Part shown: positions 1 to 8,729 of the stretch, piece by piece | How positions within the stretch are numbered: position 1 is the stretch's first letter | Layout of the letters: each line of letters begins with the position of its first letter | DNA from: an uncultured Sphingobacteriales bacterium | GTDB lineage: Bacteria; Bacteroidota; Bacteroidia; Chitinophagales; Chitinophagaceae | Assembly: GCA_937871285.1 (NCBI GenBank) | Contig: CALMQS010000123.1 | Coordinates: 1 to 64,000, forward strand | Direction of reading: 5' to 3' | DNA length: 64,000 nucleotides | Position numbers and translations under genes: made by a program | Notes under the pieces: model-generated | Databases searched by the model: none | Seen by the model: only the letters and a program-made list of their open reading frames with translations | Told to the model about the DNA's origin: nothing

Positions 1-250
1 TGTTTAATACCGGGAAAGATTTCTTTACAGTAGCTACATCATAGCCTAAATCCCGGATTGCTTTCACGGCTTTTGGCACTACATCAACGGCGTCATCCGC
101 ATCAATGACAGCCCTGTTATTATTGAGTTCTACTTTGTGAGCAGTGATGCCTTTTACTTTACTTAATCCTTTATCAACAATCAGGGCGCAATGTTCGCTG
201 TCCACTCCTTCCAGTGGCATATAAATAGAATTGTTATTATCTTTTGACAT
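1..250 (-). CDS. HMA-domain protein, probably N-terminus of a copper P-type ATPase (partial)
   Basis: An open frame begins at the ATG at 250 and runs off the left edge without a stop, giving 83 codons. The product has a heavy-metal-associated ferredoxin-like fold signature, but the usual CxxC metal loop reads GVDSEHC, with one cysteine. The visible segment ends in KKSFPVL. From memory, Bacteroidota copper-exporting P1B ATPases carry a degenerate first HMA domain of this kind just before a canonical one (..FPVLGMTCASC), so this is most likely the start of CopA, acting in the inner membrane. A stand-alone HMA protein cannot be excluded because the rest lies outside the window. A decayed AraC-type regulator remnant lies upstream on the same strand, which fits a copper locus. 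Confidence 0.55.
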   Translation of the reverse strand, partial: MSKDNNNSIYMPLEGVDSEHCALIVDKGLSKVKGITAHKVELNNNRAVIDADDAVDVVPKAVKAIRDLGYDVATVKKSFPVLN

Positions 251-577
251 ATCCTTTCAATTTTAATAATAGCAAAACTACTGTCCTGAAAGGCTGCTGC
301 TGTTATATAATTATGGGAAAAAGTTACATTTTTTAGGATTAAAACATGATCTATAAAACGCTAAAGGCGAATTCAATCCTCAGTTTTTCCCAAGTCATGG
401 CGATTGTTCCGTTATTATTTTTTCCGGCGGTAATAAAATATTGCAGTCTTTCTGTAAGTGAATTTTTCTTTGGCTTTTATTTAATCCTTACTATTTCGTC
501 TTTTCATCATATTCCGATGCCAGGTGTTGTTTCCAGTGTTTGTTTATAATAACTGTCCATTCCTTTTTCCCGGAAGT

Positions 578-643
578 TCATACAAAAAGCTGAGGATTTT
601 CCAGTTCCTGTTTTACTACCATTACACAGCGTTTACAAACCAT
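578..643 (-). pseudogene. Remnant of an AraC-type regulator with HMA-like N-terminus
   Basis: A 21-codon frame starts MVCKRCVMVVKQELEN and then stops. This resembles the N-terminal CxxC domain of AraC-family regulators that sit beside copper ATPase genes in Bacteroidota. No intact continuation exists in any frame. Bases 251-676 hold no other supported gene: a plus-strand 67-codon frame at 346-549 has no recognisable content and lies over this decayed stretch. The assignment rests on a short motif only. Confidence 0.35.
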
Positions 644-676
644 GTTTTTTAATATAGCGATACATCTTTATTGAAC

Positions 677-1735
677 CTACAAGCTTAATATTCTTGAATG
701 TATTTGATTTTCATTTTCCCAAACACACAAAATTTGCTCATTCCCAATGGCTTTGAGAACCGGAGTAGTGCCTTTGCCCAATATTTTTTTCTCCCCTTGA
801 GGTAACAAGCATATAACGGCTCCTTTTTCTATCCAGGCGTATACATTTTTTCCATCTGCTATTTCCAAAGTGCAATTCCTTCCTTCCCCGATTTGCTGCT
901 CAGGCTTCCCGGGCTCACAGGCATATATTTTTCCTTTCCTGTTCCAGACCGTTTGTGCTTTGTTATTCTGTACTACCAGACTGCCGCCGTCCATAGGACA
1001 ACCATTTAAAGCCCAGCTTCCCGTCCCTAATTTTTGAGCATTGCTAAAAGTAAGCCCTCTATTATTTGATTGAATTAAATATAAATCCCTGTTTCCATTT
1101 AACCAGTTACGAAACATAACATAAACATTATTTCCTTCTATAACCACGGAAGGCTTGCAACATTCACATACTGTTGTATCCGGAGAAGCATAGATCATTA
1201 CGTTTTTTGACCAGGTTTTGCCGCCATCATTTGATCCTGCACCAACTATTTTATTATGCTTATCCCGCAGGTCGAGCCATACAGCATAAAGATTTCCCTG
1301 ATTACCACTTAGCGCCATCAATTGTTCTTTTGCTACTGTATCTGTATCATTTACCCTGGCAGATTTTATCCAGTTACCTGAATCTGTCATGTTATATGAA
1401 AAAATATCACCTTCCTTATTGCAGGCGATGATAGTTAATCCATTTGATGTGGTAGCAATTTGCGGCCCGCGCATATGTGAAGCGGCAAGCCCTGGTAAAA
1501 CCGAAACTAAGGCTGGAGCAGAAAACGATTTGCCGTGATCTGTTGACGCAGCATACATGATACTGTCACCACTACCAAAAACGATATGAAAATTACCAGT
1601 ATTATCATTTGTTGCGTTTGGCATTTGACCATTCCCTATTATTACTTCGGAAGTGATATCTTGTGGTCTTCCATCTTTACAGCTTGTAAGTGATGCACCA
1701 ATAATTGTTGTAATGACTAATAAACTGAATTTCAT
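677..1735 (-). CDS. BNR/Asp-box repeat lipoprotein (sialidase-like fold)
   Basis: The product is a predicted secreted lipoprotein of 352 residues. The start at 1735 puts a short hydrophobic signal ahead of a lipobox (LTSC); an ATG nine codons upstream at 1762 is also possible. Three Asp-box motifs are visible (STDHGKSF, SNDGGKTW, SNNRGLTF), the signature of a six-bladed sialidase-type beta-propeller. There is no evidence for the full catalytic set of a true sialidase. An unusual CECC cluster lies in mid-protein and could bind metal. It follows the porin gene on the same strand after a 238-base gap, so it may be a separate unit in the envelope redox cluster. Function is unknown; a surface-anchored binding or scaffold role is inferred. 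Confidence 0.6.
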   Translation of the reverse strand: MKFSLLVITTIIGASLTSCKDGRPQDITSEVIIGNGQMPNATNDNTGNFHIVFGSGDSIMYAASTDHGKSFSAPALVSVLPGLAASHMRGPQIATTSNGLTIIACNKEGDIFSYNMTDSGNWIKSARVNDTDTVAKEQLMALSGNQGNLYAVWLDLRDKHNKIVGAGSNDGGKTWSKNVMIYASPDTTVCECCKPSVVIEGNNVYVMFRNWLNGNRDLYLIQSNNRGLTFSNAQKLGTGSWALNGCPMDGGSLVVQNNKAQTVWNRKGKIYACEPGKPEQQIGEGRNCTLEIADGKNVYAWIEKGAVICLLPQGEKKILGKGTTPVLKAIGNEQILCVWENENQIHSRILSL

Positions 1736-1973
1736 ATAACAGGATTTTGATTTTAATAGCATTTAAACTTTGAAAAGTTTCAAATCGCTATATTACTTTA
1801 TAGACTATGCAAGTTAAGGTTTCCTGCTTTGTATGATTTTTGTTCTTGAAAGATGGAGTAGTTTTTAAAAAAGCTGTGTTATTTTTAACTTGAAAGGGTA
1901 TTAGTTGATCTTTCAGAATTTTATGTTCATTTATGAAAGTAAATAATGAAAAGATTGAGAAAATCTGAGTGAT

Positions 1974-3200
1974 CTAGAAATACGTTGAAAATCCAAACTG
2001 AAAGCCTGCCAGCTTTGATGGAGGGTTTCCCAGCAGATCAGTTTGCCAGTTATACCTGTAATTGAATCGTATTACTGTTTGGCCTGCCGGACGCCAACTT
2101 ATTGCCGGCACTACGGAAATAATATGGTCGGCTATATTATGCCCGGTTGATTTAAAAGACCCTTTATTCCAATCCACATATTCAAATCGTACTGCTGCAT
2201 TTAGAACTGCCTTGTCAAATCCAAACATAGGTTTTTTGATAATGGGTTGAACAATATCTATGAAGCCTCCTTGTTGTTTTCGGCCAAATTGTTCTGTGTA
2301 TGTGTCGGCAATATCTACATTTACCCATGCCCATTCACCGTTAATAAAAGTGTTGGTTTTTGAAATGGTGGTATTAAAATCAACAGCAAACACATTTAGC
2401 CGACGTTTCTTGTCTAAGATTAGTCCATCATCTTTAAACTTATTGTACACCCCACCCATATAGGATAATCCGAGCTCCCCGATTTTACTGTTTTTTACTG
2501 CAATTTTTCCTGTCAGCAAAGGGCTTCCGTTGAAACTTTCTTCAAAGCGGTCGCCATTTTCTTTGGCAGCAGGCAGAAATGTTTTATTCTCCGAATTTGA
2601 AATGATACTTTCATCAAAGCCATTGGTCAGGTAGGCTTCATAAGCGTATACCCAATTTTTTTTGTATTTTTTTCCAAATATGCCAAAACCAACATTACTC
2701 CAGGTTGCAGGCAACATTTGCGTTGCAGAAATGGGGCGATCAACAAATTCCCATTTGGGTCCGTCATGGTTTTGATTGAATCCCCCGATCGGGTTCATCA
2801 CAACGCCACCTCTAAAGTTCAGTAAGGGAGCGAATTCAAAATCAACAGAAGCAAATTCTATATTTATTTCTTTTGTACCATCTTCAAATTCGATTTCAGA
2901 TAAAAATTTTATTCTTTTTGCAATGGACGAGGAAATAAATAGTGTTAATCTGCGCATCTGGAACTGATGACCTTCGCTCACGCCATCCTCACTTAAATAT
3001 TGATAATTGGCTTCAACATAACCTCCCAAAGCCACTGGTAACTTTCCAAGCTGGATAAATGGACGGTTATATACGGCATCCATATTCAATTGTAAACCGG
3101 ATGTGTCTTTTAAAGGCTTTCTCAATAATTCAGGATCGATCTGCCCAAAAGCAACACGCAATGCTAAAACGAATGAAAGCAGTAAGAAAAGCTTTTTCAT
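1974..3200 (-). CDS. Outer-membrane porin (OprO/OprP-like beta-barrel)
   Basis: A 408-residue protein with a cleavable signal peptide (MKKLFLLLSF...VAFGQ), alternating amphipathic strands rich in aromatic residues, and a terminal phenylalanine (FGFSTYF), as in outer-membrane barrels. Segments such as QMRRLTLFISSSIAKRIKFLSEIEF resemble the phosphate-selective porin O/P family, which has about 400 residues. The start overlaps the end of the Rieske gene by 4 bases, implying translational coupling. With the di-heme cytochrome and Rieske lipoprotein it forms an envelope operon. The substrate is unknown; an anion or oxyanion is a family-based guess. Confidence 0.7.
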   Translation of the reverse strand: MKKLFLLLSFVLALRVAFGQIDPELLRKPLKDTSGLQLNMDAVYNRPFIQLGKLPVALGGYVEANYQYLSEDGVSEGHQFQMRRLTLFISSSIAKRIKFLSEIEFEDGTKEINIEFASVDFEFAPLLNFRGGVVMNPIGGFNQNHDGPKWEFVDRPISATQMLPATWSNVGFGIFGKKYKKNWVYAYEAYLTNGFDESIISNSENKTFLPAAKENGDRFEESFNGSPLLTGKIAVKNSKIGELGLSYMGGVYNKFKDDGLILDKKRRLNVFAVDFNTTISKTNTFINGEWAWVNVDIADTYTEQFGRKQQGGFIDIVQPIIKKPMFGFDKAVLNAAVRFEYVDWNKGSFKSTGHNIADHIISVVPAISWRPAGQTVIRFNYRYNWQTDLLGNPPSKLAGFQFGFSTYF

Positions 3201-3646
3201 AATTGTTTTCTCAGGTCTATGAATAATTCGTTATTGGTAATTATCACAGGAAATGTTCTCAGACCATTATCGGCAGGGCCATTGGTAACCTGGCCTTTAT
3301 TATTGAATTCACTGCCATGTGCCGGGCATTGCAGAAAATCCCCGGATGCCTGTAGTTCAGTTCCCTGGTGGGTACACTTCATCCATAAAGCTGAGTACTC
3401 CTGTTCGTTGAACCTGTATACGCATATAGGATATTGCAGTGCATCATTTCGTACAATGATAAATGATCTGTAAGCTGTATTTCCTTTTTGCCTTATCATA
3501 AATTCATCTTTGTTCACTGTTAACCCATCTTTTGCCAGATTGCCGGAAGTATACCTGGTGAAAGTGCAGGAAGGAAGTAAAGAGGAAATTGCTGTTGCAG
3601 ACATACAGGCAGTGCAGGCATTTACAATAAAATCTTTTCTGGTCAT
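3197..3646 (-). CDS. Rieske [2Fe-2S] lipoprotein
   Basis: This 149-residue protein has both halves of a Rieske cluster site: CTHQG with Cys91 and His93, and CPAHG with Cys107 and His110, the ligands of a [2Fe-2S] cluster. The N-terminus (TRKDF, then a hydrophobic stretch and lipobox LLPSC) suggests export, possibly by the Tat route used for prefolded Fe-S proteins, followed by lipid anchoring in the periplasm. It sits 14 bases after the di-heme cytochrome gene and overlaps the porin gene by 4 bases. Electron transfer between these partners is inferred. The protein is short, so it is a single-domain ferredoxin and not an oxygenase subunit. Confidence 0.8.
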   Translation of the reverse strand: MTRKDFIVNACTACMSATAISSLLPSCTFTRYTSGNLAKDGLTVNKDEFMIRQKGNTAYRSFIIVRNDALQYPICVYRFNEQEYSALWMKCTHQGTELQASGDFLQCPAHGSEFNNKGQVTNGPADNGLRTFPVIITNNELFIDLRKQL

Positions 3647-3660
3647 GCTATATTTTAAAG

Positions 3661-4863
3661 TTATAAGGATTCAAGAAACCTGATAATGCTAATTTTGTCT
3701 GCTGAAGAAAGCCCTTGAAAATTGATTTTACTCTGTGATGCCTCACCGCCGTGCAACAGAATAGCTTCTTCAATACTTTTGGCCCGTCCATCATGCATTA
3801 AAAAAAGTTGTCCTCCCTGAGAATTCTTCGACAAGCCCAATCCCCACAAGGGCGGAGTTCTCCATTCGGCTGGTAACGCTGTTCCTTCAGTATAACCATC
3901 ATTCAAATCCGGGCCCATATCATGCAATAGCAAATCGGTATATGGAAAGATGGTTTTATTTGATAAAGCTGCAATGGAAGACAGTCCGGTTTGAAGTTGA
4001 GGTGTATGGCATTTACCGCATGAAATATTCATGAAAAGCTGTTTTCCTGCAATAACATCCGCGTCATTTTGATTTCTTTGAATGGGGGCTTTGAGTGTCT
4101 GGAGATAGAAGACTACATCCAATACAGTTTGATTTGAAATTTCGGGATCAACCTCCAGTCCGTCATACGTATTGTACGGCTCGTAAGTAGAATTAATTCC
4201 CATGTCCTGATTATACGCATTGGCAGTTTGCTGAAGAAGGTCATATACGGCTGCTTTTTTCCCAAAGCGCCCGATGTATTTTCCATTACGTTCAACTGTG
4301 CCTGGGCGTAGCAGGCTATATGAAGGTATATTTATCCAATTGGGCCGCCCTGATATTCCATCAGCATCTGCATCCTTTTCATCCGCCAAAGCAAGTATAG
4401 TGGCGTCTGTAATTGCTTCCAGTAATCCTAACCCGGTGTTGGCGGGTGGAGTAAATTTAGAAAAGGTAGCATCTGCCGGAATTTGTTCAGGTTGAAAACC
4501 CAGAAGAGCCCGTTGCTGCAGTTGTGGTCCTCCTAAATGAAGGAACCCGTTAGCTAATGTATCACTTTGCCCAAACCGGGTAAGTGTTGTGAAAGGATGT
4601 CCTTTACCATCGCCTGCATGACAGGAACCGCAGGAAGTAGCGACAAACCTGGGGCCGAGACCATTATTTACAGAGAATATTTCATCATTAAAAGCCACAT
4701 CTCCACGCAAAAAAATCCTTCTCTGTTCGGGTGTTAATCCCTCCATTGGTCCATCAAGTATCTCGTCATCCGCCGGAGCCTCAGGCATTAATTTACCACA
4801 GGAAATGATGCCGGTAATTAACACCGAAAGAACAAGTATCCCCAGCAACTGTTTCTTCCCCAT
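3661..4863 (-). CDS. Di-heme cytochrome c, DUF1111 (thiol oxidoreductase-like) lipoprotein
   Basis: A 400-residue lipoprotein (signal ending IISC) with two c-type heme motifs, CGSCH at residues 78-82 and CGKCH at 282-286. The spacing and conserved flanks (CHAGDGKGHPF, MHDGRAKSIEEAILLHGGEA) match the DUF1111 di-heme family related to MauG and bacterial peroxidases, and the length is normal for it. It is the first gene of a minus-strand operon with the Rieske and porin genes. The DtxR-box-like site upstream lies between it and the divergent metal-dependent regulator. Its substrate is unknown; a periplasmic peroxidase or oxidase role is family inference. Confidence 0.75.
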   Translation of the reverse strand: MGKKQLLGILVLSVLITGIISCGKLMPEAPADDEILDGPMEGLTPEQRRIFLRGDVAFNDEIFSVNNGLGPRFVATSCGSCHAGDGKGHPFTTLTRFGQSDTLANGFLHLGGPQLQQRALLGFQPEQIPADATFSKFTPPANTGLGLLEAITDATILALADEKDADADGISGRPNWINIPSYSLLRPGTVERNGKYIGRFGKKAAVYDLLQQTANAYNQDMGINSTYEPYNTYDGLEVDPEISNQTVLDVVFYLQTLKAPIQRNQNDADVIAGKQLFMNISCGKCHTPQLQTGLSSIAALSNKTIFPYTDLLLHDMGPDLNDGYTEGTALPAEWRTPPLWGLGLSKNSQGGQLFLMHDGRAKSIEEAILLHGGEASQSKINFQGLSSADKISIIRFLESL

Positions 4864-4919
4864 ATGTTATGGACTTTGCAGCAAATATAATACAAGTTTT
4901 TATTAATCGAATAATAAAG

Positions 4920-4938
4920 TTAGATTAGTCTAAATAAC
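4920..4938. promoter_or_regulatory. DtxR-box-like operator
   Basis: TTAGA-TTAG-TCTAA is a perfect 5-bp inverted repeat at 4920-4933. The 19-base span follows the remembered DtxR consensus TTAGGTTAGCCTAACCTAA at 13 positions. It lies 30 bases before the regulator start at 4969 and 57 bases before the divergent cytochrome start at 4863, so one site could control both. Binding is inferred. Confidence 0.55.
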
Positions 4939-4968
4939 AAGTTTCCCCAATATCTATACCTTTAACAG

Positions 4969-5643
4969 ATGAAACCTGTCGTACAGTTAAGCTTTACAGA
5001 AGAAAATTATCTTAAGGCTATTTTTTCGCTCTCTGAAAGAAATGAATCGTTCGATACTTCAACAAGCGAGATTGCTGATAAAATCAAAACAAAGCCACCA
5101 ACGGTTACCGATATGCTTCGCAAGCTCACTGAAAAAAAATTGATTTCTTACGAAAAATATAAGAGGATTCAATTAACCAAAGCAGGAAAGCAAGTAGCTA
5201 TTCTTATCATTCGAAAGCACCGTCTTTGGGAAGTGTTTCTCCATGATAAGCTGGAATTCGCATGGGATGAAGTGCATGAGGTAGCTGAGCAATTGGAGCA
5301 TATTCAATCGGAACAATTGATACTGCGACTGGAAAAATACCTGGGATTTCCTCAATATGATCCGCATGGCGATCCTATCCCTTCAGCCAGCGGGGAATTA
5401 AACGAGATAAAAAGAACCATCCTTTCAGAAGTTCAAGAAGGTAAAGCCTGCCAGGTTGTTGGAGTAAAGGATAGTTCAACTCTTTTCCTGCAATACCTTC
5501 AACAAATAAACGTAGGTATTGGAACAAAAATAAAAGTGATCGAAAAAATTCCTTTTGACGGCTCTTTAAAGATTATGCTAAAAAAGGATCATCAATTATC
5601 GGTATCAAAAAAATTCTGCGATAATGTACTCGTAACCTGTTAG
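4969..5643 (+). CDS. DtxR/MntR-family metal-dependent transcriptional repressor
   Basis: A 224-residue regulator with an N-terminal winged helix (about residues 8-65; KPPTVTDMLRKLTEKKL is the recognition region) and a dimerisation/metal domain with the expected His/Glu ligands (His84, Glu88, His92, His103, Glu107, His111 in HRLWEVFLH and VHEVAEQLEH). The motif PHGDPIP follows, and a C-terminal SH3/FeoA-like domain ends the protein. Family members bind Fe(II) or Mn(II) and repress uptake or efflux genes. It is divergent from the envelope redox operon, shares a palindromic site with it, and is convergent with the P1B-4 ATPase gene. The choice between Fe and Mn cannot be made from sequence alone. 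Confidence 0.82.
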   Translation: MKPVVQLSFTEENYLKAIFSLSERNESFDTSTSEIADKIKTKPPTVTDMLRKLTEKKLISYEKYKRIQLTKAGKQVAILIIRKHRLWEVFLHDKLEFAWDEVHEVAEQLEHIQSEQLILRLEKYLGFPQYDPHGDPIPSASGELNEIKRTILSEVQEGKACQVVGVKDSSTLFLQYLQQINVGIGTKIKVIEKIPFDGSLKIMLKKDHQLSVSKKFCDNVLVTC

Positions 5644-5660
5644 CGTTTCTTCTCTGCTAT

Positions 5661-8108
5661 TTATTTTTTATATGCCAGCAACCGCAATGCATTAAACACA
5701 ACAATCAGGGTAGAGCCTTCGTGTGCAATAACTGCAGGTCCAATTGTTGCGATACCCAAAATGGTTAAAGGTATAAGCAAGGCTACCATCCCCAGACTAA
5801 TGACCAGGTTCTGTTTGATAATGCCACTTGCTTTCCTGCTTAAACCAATAGCGAATGGAAGGAGTGAAAGTTTATCACCCATCAAAGCAATATCAGCAGT
5901 TTCCAATGCTACATCGCTGCCTGCCGCTCCCATCGCAATTCCTACGGTGCTGTTTGCCATGGCGGGGGCATCATTCACACCATCGCCCACCATAGCGACC
6001 TTACCTTCTTCCTGTTTTAATTTTTTAATGGCCTCAACTTTTTGTTCGGGCAAAAGACCTCCCCATGCATCGGTGATACCTGTTTGCTTTGCTATAGCTT
6101 CTGCTACCTGTTGATTATCTCCGGAAAGCATGATCATACGGCGAATACCCAATTGCTTCAATTGATCCAGCGCATTCTTTGCCTCTTGCCTTGGTGTATC
6201 CATTACGGAAAGTATTCCAATATAATCATTGTTTCTTCTCACCATCATAGTTGTACTGCCGGACGCTTCTAAATTTTTAACGTCATTGATTATCTGATCG
6301 CCGGGTTTATTTTCATCAAGTTTTTCAAATAAAGCAAGATTGCCTATGTAGATCGTATCGCTTCCTAACCTTGCTTTAATACCTTTACCCAGCACTGCTT
6401 CCAGGTCTTTTGCCTGCGGAATATCCCGGTCCTTTAATTTGTCTTTACCATTTTTTACTATGGCTTTTGCAATGGGGTGATCGCTCAGCGCTTCAACGGC
6501 TACTGCAATTTTTAGCAGATCATCCTCGTCCATCCCTGCACAGGGTATTACTTGTGTCAGTTTTGGCTTTCCTTCTGTTAAAGTCCCTGTCTTATCAAAT
6601 GCTATTGCTGTTAAGCTTCCTAGGTCTTCTAAAGGTTTACCGCCCTTAATTAATACGCCTCCTCTTGCAGCCCTTGCTACGCCACTTAATACGGCACTGG
6701 GCGTTGAAATAGCCAATGCACAAGGGCTTGCTGCTACCAATACGCTCATTGCACGATAGAAGCTTTTGCTGAAAGGCTCATCTATAATTACAAATGAAAA
6801 ACATAGTAAGGCTACCAGTACAAGTATAGCAGGAACAAAATACTTTTCAAATTTGTCGGTAAAACGTTGTGTAGGGGATTTTTGTGTTTGCGCTTCATTT
6901 ACCATTTTTACGATCCGGGATATTGTTGAATCTGCCGCCAGCCGGGTTACTTTTATTTCCAGGGATTCATTACCGTTTATTGTTCCTGCAAACACCCTGT
7001 ATTTAGCATCTAATTTATTTGCTTCGGCAATAGAGATTCCGGCATCTTCAACAGGAACCTTATCAACAGGAATGCTTTCACCAGTAATAGGAGCCTGGTT
7101 AACACTTCCATTTCCATTTATCACAATACCATCCGCTCCAATTTTGGTATTTGGTTTTACAACAATCACATCAGCTTCCTTCAGGTCCGTTATTGTCACT
7201 TCTTTTAATTCATTATCTGTTTTTAGCAAAGCTGTTTTGGGAGCTAATCCTGCAAGTGCAGCAATGGATTTTCGGGCTTTTTCCATAGCGAAATGTTCCA
7301 ATGCATGTCCCAGGCTAAACAAAAAAAGCAACAATGCACCTTCTGCCCATTCGCCCAGAATAGCTGCGCCTATGGCCGCAACCAGCATTAAAAAATCTAT
7401 TTCAAATCCACCCTTTACAATAGTTTGTATTGCTTCCTTTGCTGTAAAAAATCCACCAAAAAAATAAGCTCCAATATAAAAAGATAGAGGAACGGCTGCC
7501 GGAATTGAATCCATAAACGAAAGTCCAAAACCAATGCCTAATAAAGTGCCGCAAATTATACTGGAGATCAATTCTGTTTTCTCACCGAATATACCTCCAT
7601 GACGTTGTTCATGTTCATGCCTTTCATGATCATGCTCCTTTTCATGAACATGAAAATCTTCAAGGTTTTGAATAGTCAGCCCGGAATTAGTAATTTCTTT
7701 TAATACTGTTTCTTGTTTTATTTCTTTTTGGTCAAACTCTATTTGTATTGCACCTGTTCCTGCAACAGCAGCCATTAGTACACCTTTAATGCCTTTTAGT
7801 TTCGCCTCTAAAATTCGTGCATGACGTGGTTGTCTTACGCCACTTGCCTGGATCAAAAGATGACCGTAACGTTCTGTCATTTTTGCACCGGCACTTTTCG
7901 CCAACTGTTGCACCCTGTCAAGCGAAATAATAGCCGGATCATAGTGAAAACAAAGTTGGGCTTCATCTTTCTTTTCTTCATTAATCAGATGTACCTTCTC
8001 AACGCCTTCTTTTCCTCTTAATAAAGAAATAATCCGTTGCACACATGCATCCCGTTCATCCGGGATTTCCGGCAATAAGAGATTCAAGTTAATTTGTATT
8101 TTTTCCAT
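5661..8108 (-). CDS. P1B-4-type heavy-metal-translocating ATPase
   Basis: An 815-residue P-type ATPase with TGES (342-345), an SPC transmembrane metal motif (461-463), the phosphorylation site DKTGT (505-509), the HP motif (544-545) and GDGVNDAP (708-715). SPC in place of CPC, together with HEGSTL and NALRLL in the last membrane segment, marks the P1B-4 class, which exports Co(II), Fe(II), Zn(II) or Cd(II). The N-terminus holds two degenerate HMA-like folds lacking CxxC, then a His/Glu-rich linker (residues 153-170) that probably binds divalent metal. It is the last gene of the efflux operon, 6 bases after the NicO-like gene. The cognate metal cannot be fixed; proximity to a DtxR-type regulator makes iron plausible, and the Czc genes suggest cobalt or zinc. 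Confidence 0.88.
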   Translation of the reverse strand: MEKIQINLNLLLPEIPDERDACVQRIISLLRGKEGVEKVHLINEEKKDEAQLCFHYDPAIISLDRVQQLAKSAGAKMTERYGHLLIQASGVRQPRHARILEAKLKGIKGVLMAAVAGTGAIQIEFDQKEIKQETVLKEITNSGLTIQNLEDFHVHEKEHDHERHEHEQRHGGIFGEKTELISSIICGTLLGIGFGLSFMDSIPAAVPLSFYIGAYFFGGFFTAKEAIQTIVKGGFEIDFLMLVAAIGAAILGEWAEGALLLFLFSLGHALEHFAMEKARKSIAALAGLAPKTALLKTDNELKEVTITDLKEADVIVVKPNTKIGADGIVINGNGSVNQAPITGESIPVDKVPVEDAGISIAEANKLDAKYRVFAGTINGNESLEIKVTRLAADSTISRIVKMVNEAQTQKSPTQRFTDKFEKYFVPAILVLVALLCFSFVIIDEPFSKSFYRAMSVLVAASPCALAISTPSAVLSGVARAARGGVLIKGGKPLEDLGSLTAIAFDKTGTLTEGKPKLTQVIPCAGMDEDDLLKIAVAVEALSDHPIAKAIVKNGKDKLKDRDIPQAKDLEAVLGKGIKARLGSDTIYIGNLALFEKLDENKPGDQIINDVKNLEASGSTTMMVRRNNDYIGILSVMDTPRQEAKNALDQLKQLGIRRMIMLSGDNQQVAEAIAKQTGITDAWGGLLPEQKVEAIKKLKQEEGKVAMVGDGVNDAPAMANSTVGIAMGAAGSDVALETADIALMGDKLSLLPFAIGLSRKASGIIKQNLVISLGMVALLIPLTILGIATIGPAVIAHEGSTLIVVFNALRLLAYKK

Positions 8109-8114
8109 GTTATA

Positions 8115-8729
8115 CTAATAGATAAAAAATGACAAGATACCTGTTACTATTAAAACACCCCCCGATATTAAACCTGCATTATGCTCCCATTTATGCCAGT
8201 TAATTTTCAGCAGGCCTTTATAGGCAAATCGTATCCATAAAAGCATTCCCGAAATGGAGACAACAGCATACATTAAGGCAATAGATACTAATAACCACCA
8301 TCCTTTTGCCCCGGCCAATAAAAAGTACGCCTCAATCTCAAGGCAGGGCGAAAGAAACATGGCAATGATCAAGGCACCAATGATCTTGCTTTTGGGTTTA
8401 CCGGATAGTTTCTGTTTTTGCAGATGAAAATGGTGGTGGACATAATGCTGTCTTACAAAATATAGCCCGATCAATATTAAAATGGAAGGTGCAATAAGGT
8501 GAGTAAAGTGATCAATTTGTTCATTCAACCCAATTCCGATCACACCAAGCAATACGCCAATTATAATGGTGCTGAGAACATGGGCAAGACCAGCGATAAA
8601 AGTTACCCGCTCAGTTTCCTTCAAACTCCATTGTTCTTTCTTTCCAATTGTAAGCACAGGAAGCCAGTGACTGGGAATTACTGCATGAAGCAGGCTGATT
8701 AAAAAGCTTCCAATTATAATGGATGTCAT
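8115..8729 (-). CDS. Polytopic membrane protein, NicO/RcnA-like candidate divalent-metal exporter
   Basis: The 204-residue product has about six membrane segments and conserved polar motifs inside them: HAVIPSHW in the first, GLAHVLST in the second, FLSPCLEIEAY in the fourth, with a His-rich loop (RQHYVHHHFH) between. HxxxPxH motifs and His-rich loops are typical of the NicO/RcnA nickel-cobalt group; a TauE-like transporter is the main alternative. The start overlaps the end of the upstream methyltransferase-like gene by 4 bases and the stop is 6 bases before the ATPase gene. Metal transport is inferred from motifs and neighbours. Confidence 0.5.
   Translation of the reverse strand: MTSIIIGSFLISLLHAVIPSHWLPVLTIGKKEQWSLKETERVTFIAGLAHVLSTIIIGVLLGVIGIGLNEQIDHFTHLIAPSILILIGLYFVRQHYVHHHFHLQKQKLSGKPKSKIIGALIIAMFLSPCLEIEAYFLLAGAKGWWLLVSIALMYAVVSISGMLLWIRFAYKGLLKINWHKWEHNAGLISGGVLIVTGILSFFIY

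Noticed and set aside
346..549. Plus-strand 67-codon frame in the left gap
   Set aside because: No recognisable content or start context, and it overlies a decayed regulator on the other strand.
677..1735. True sialidase
   Set aside because: Asp-boxes are present, but the catalytic arginine triad and Tyr/Glu pair cannot be identified, so only the fold is claimed.
6766..7467. Long plus-strand frame of 233 codons antisense to the P1B-4 ATPase
   Set aside because: It is a shadow frame of a clearly conserved gene on the other strand.
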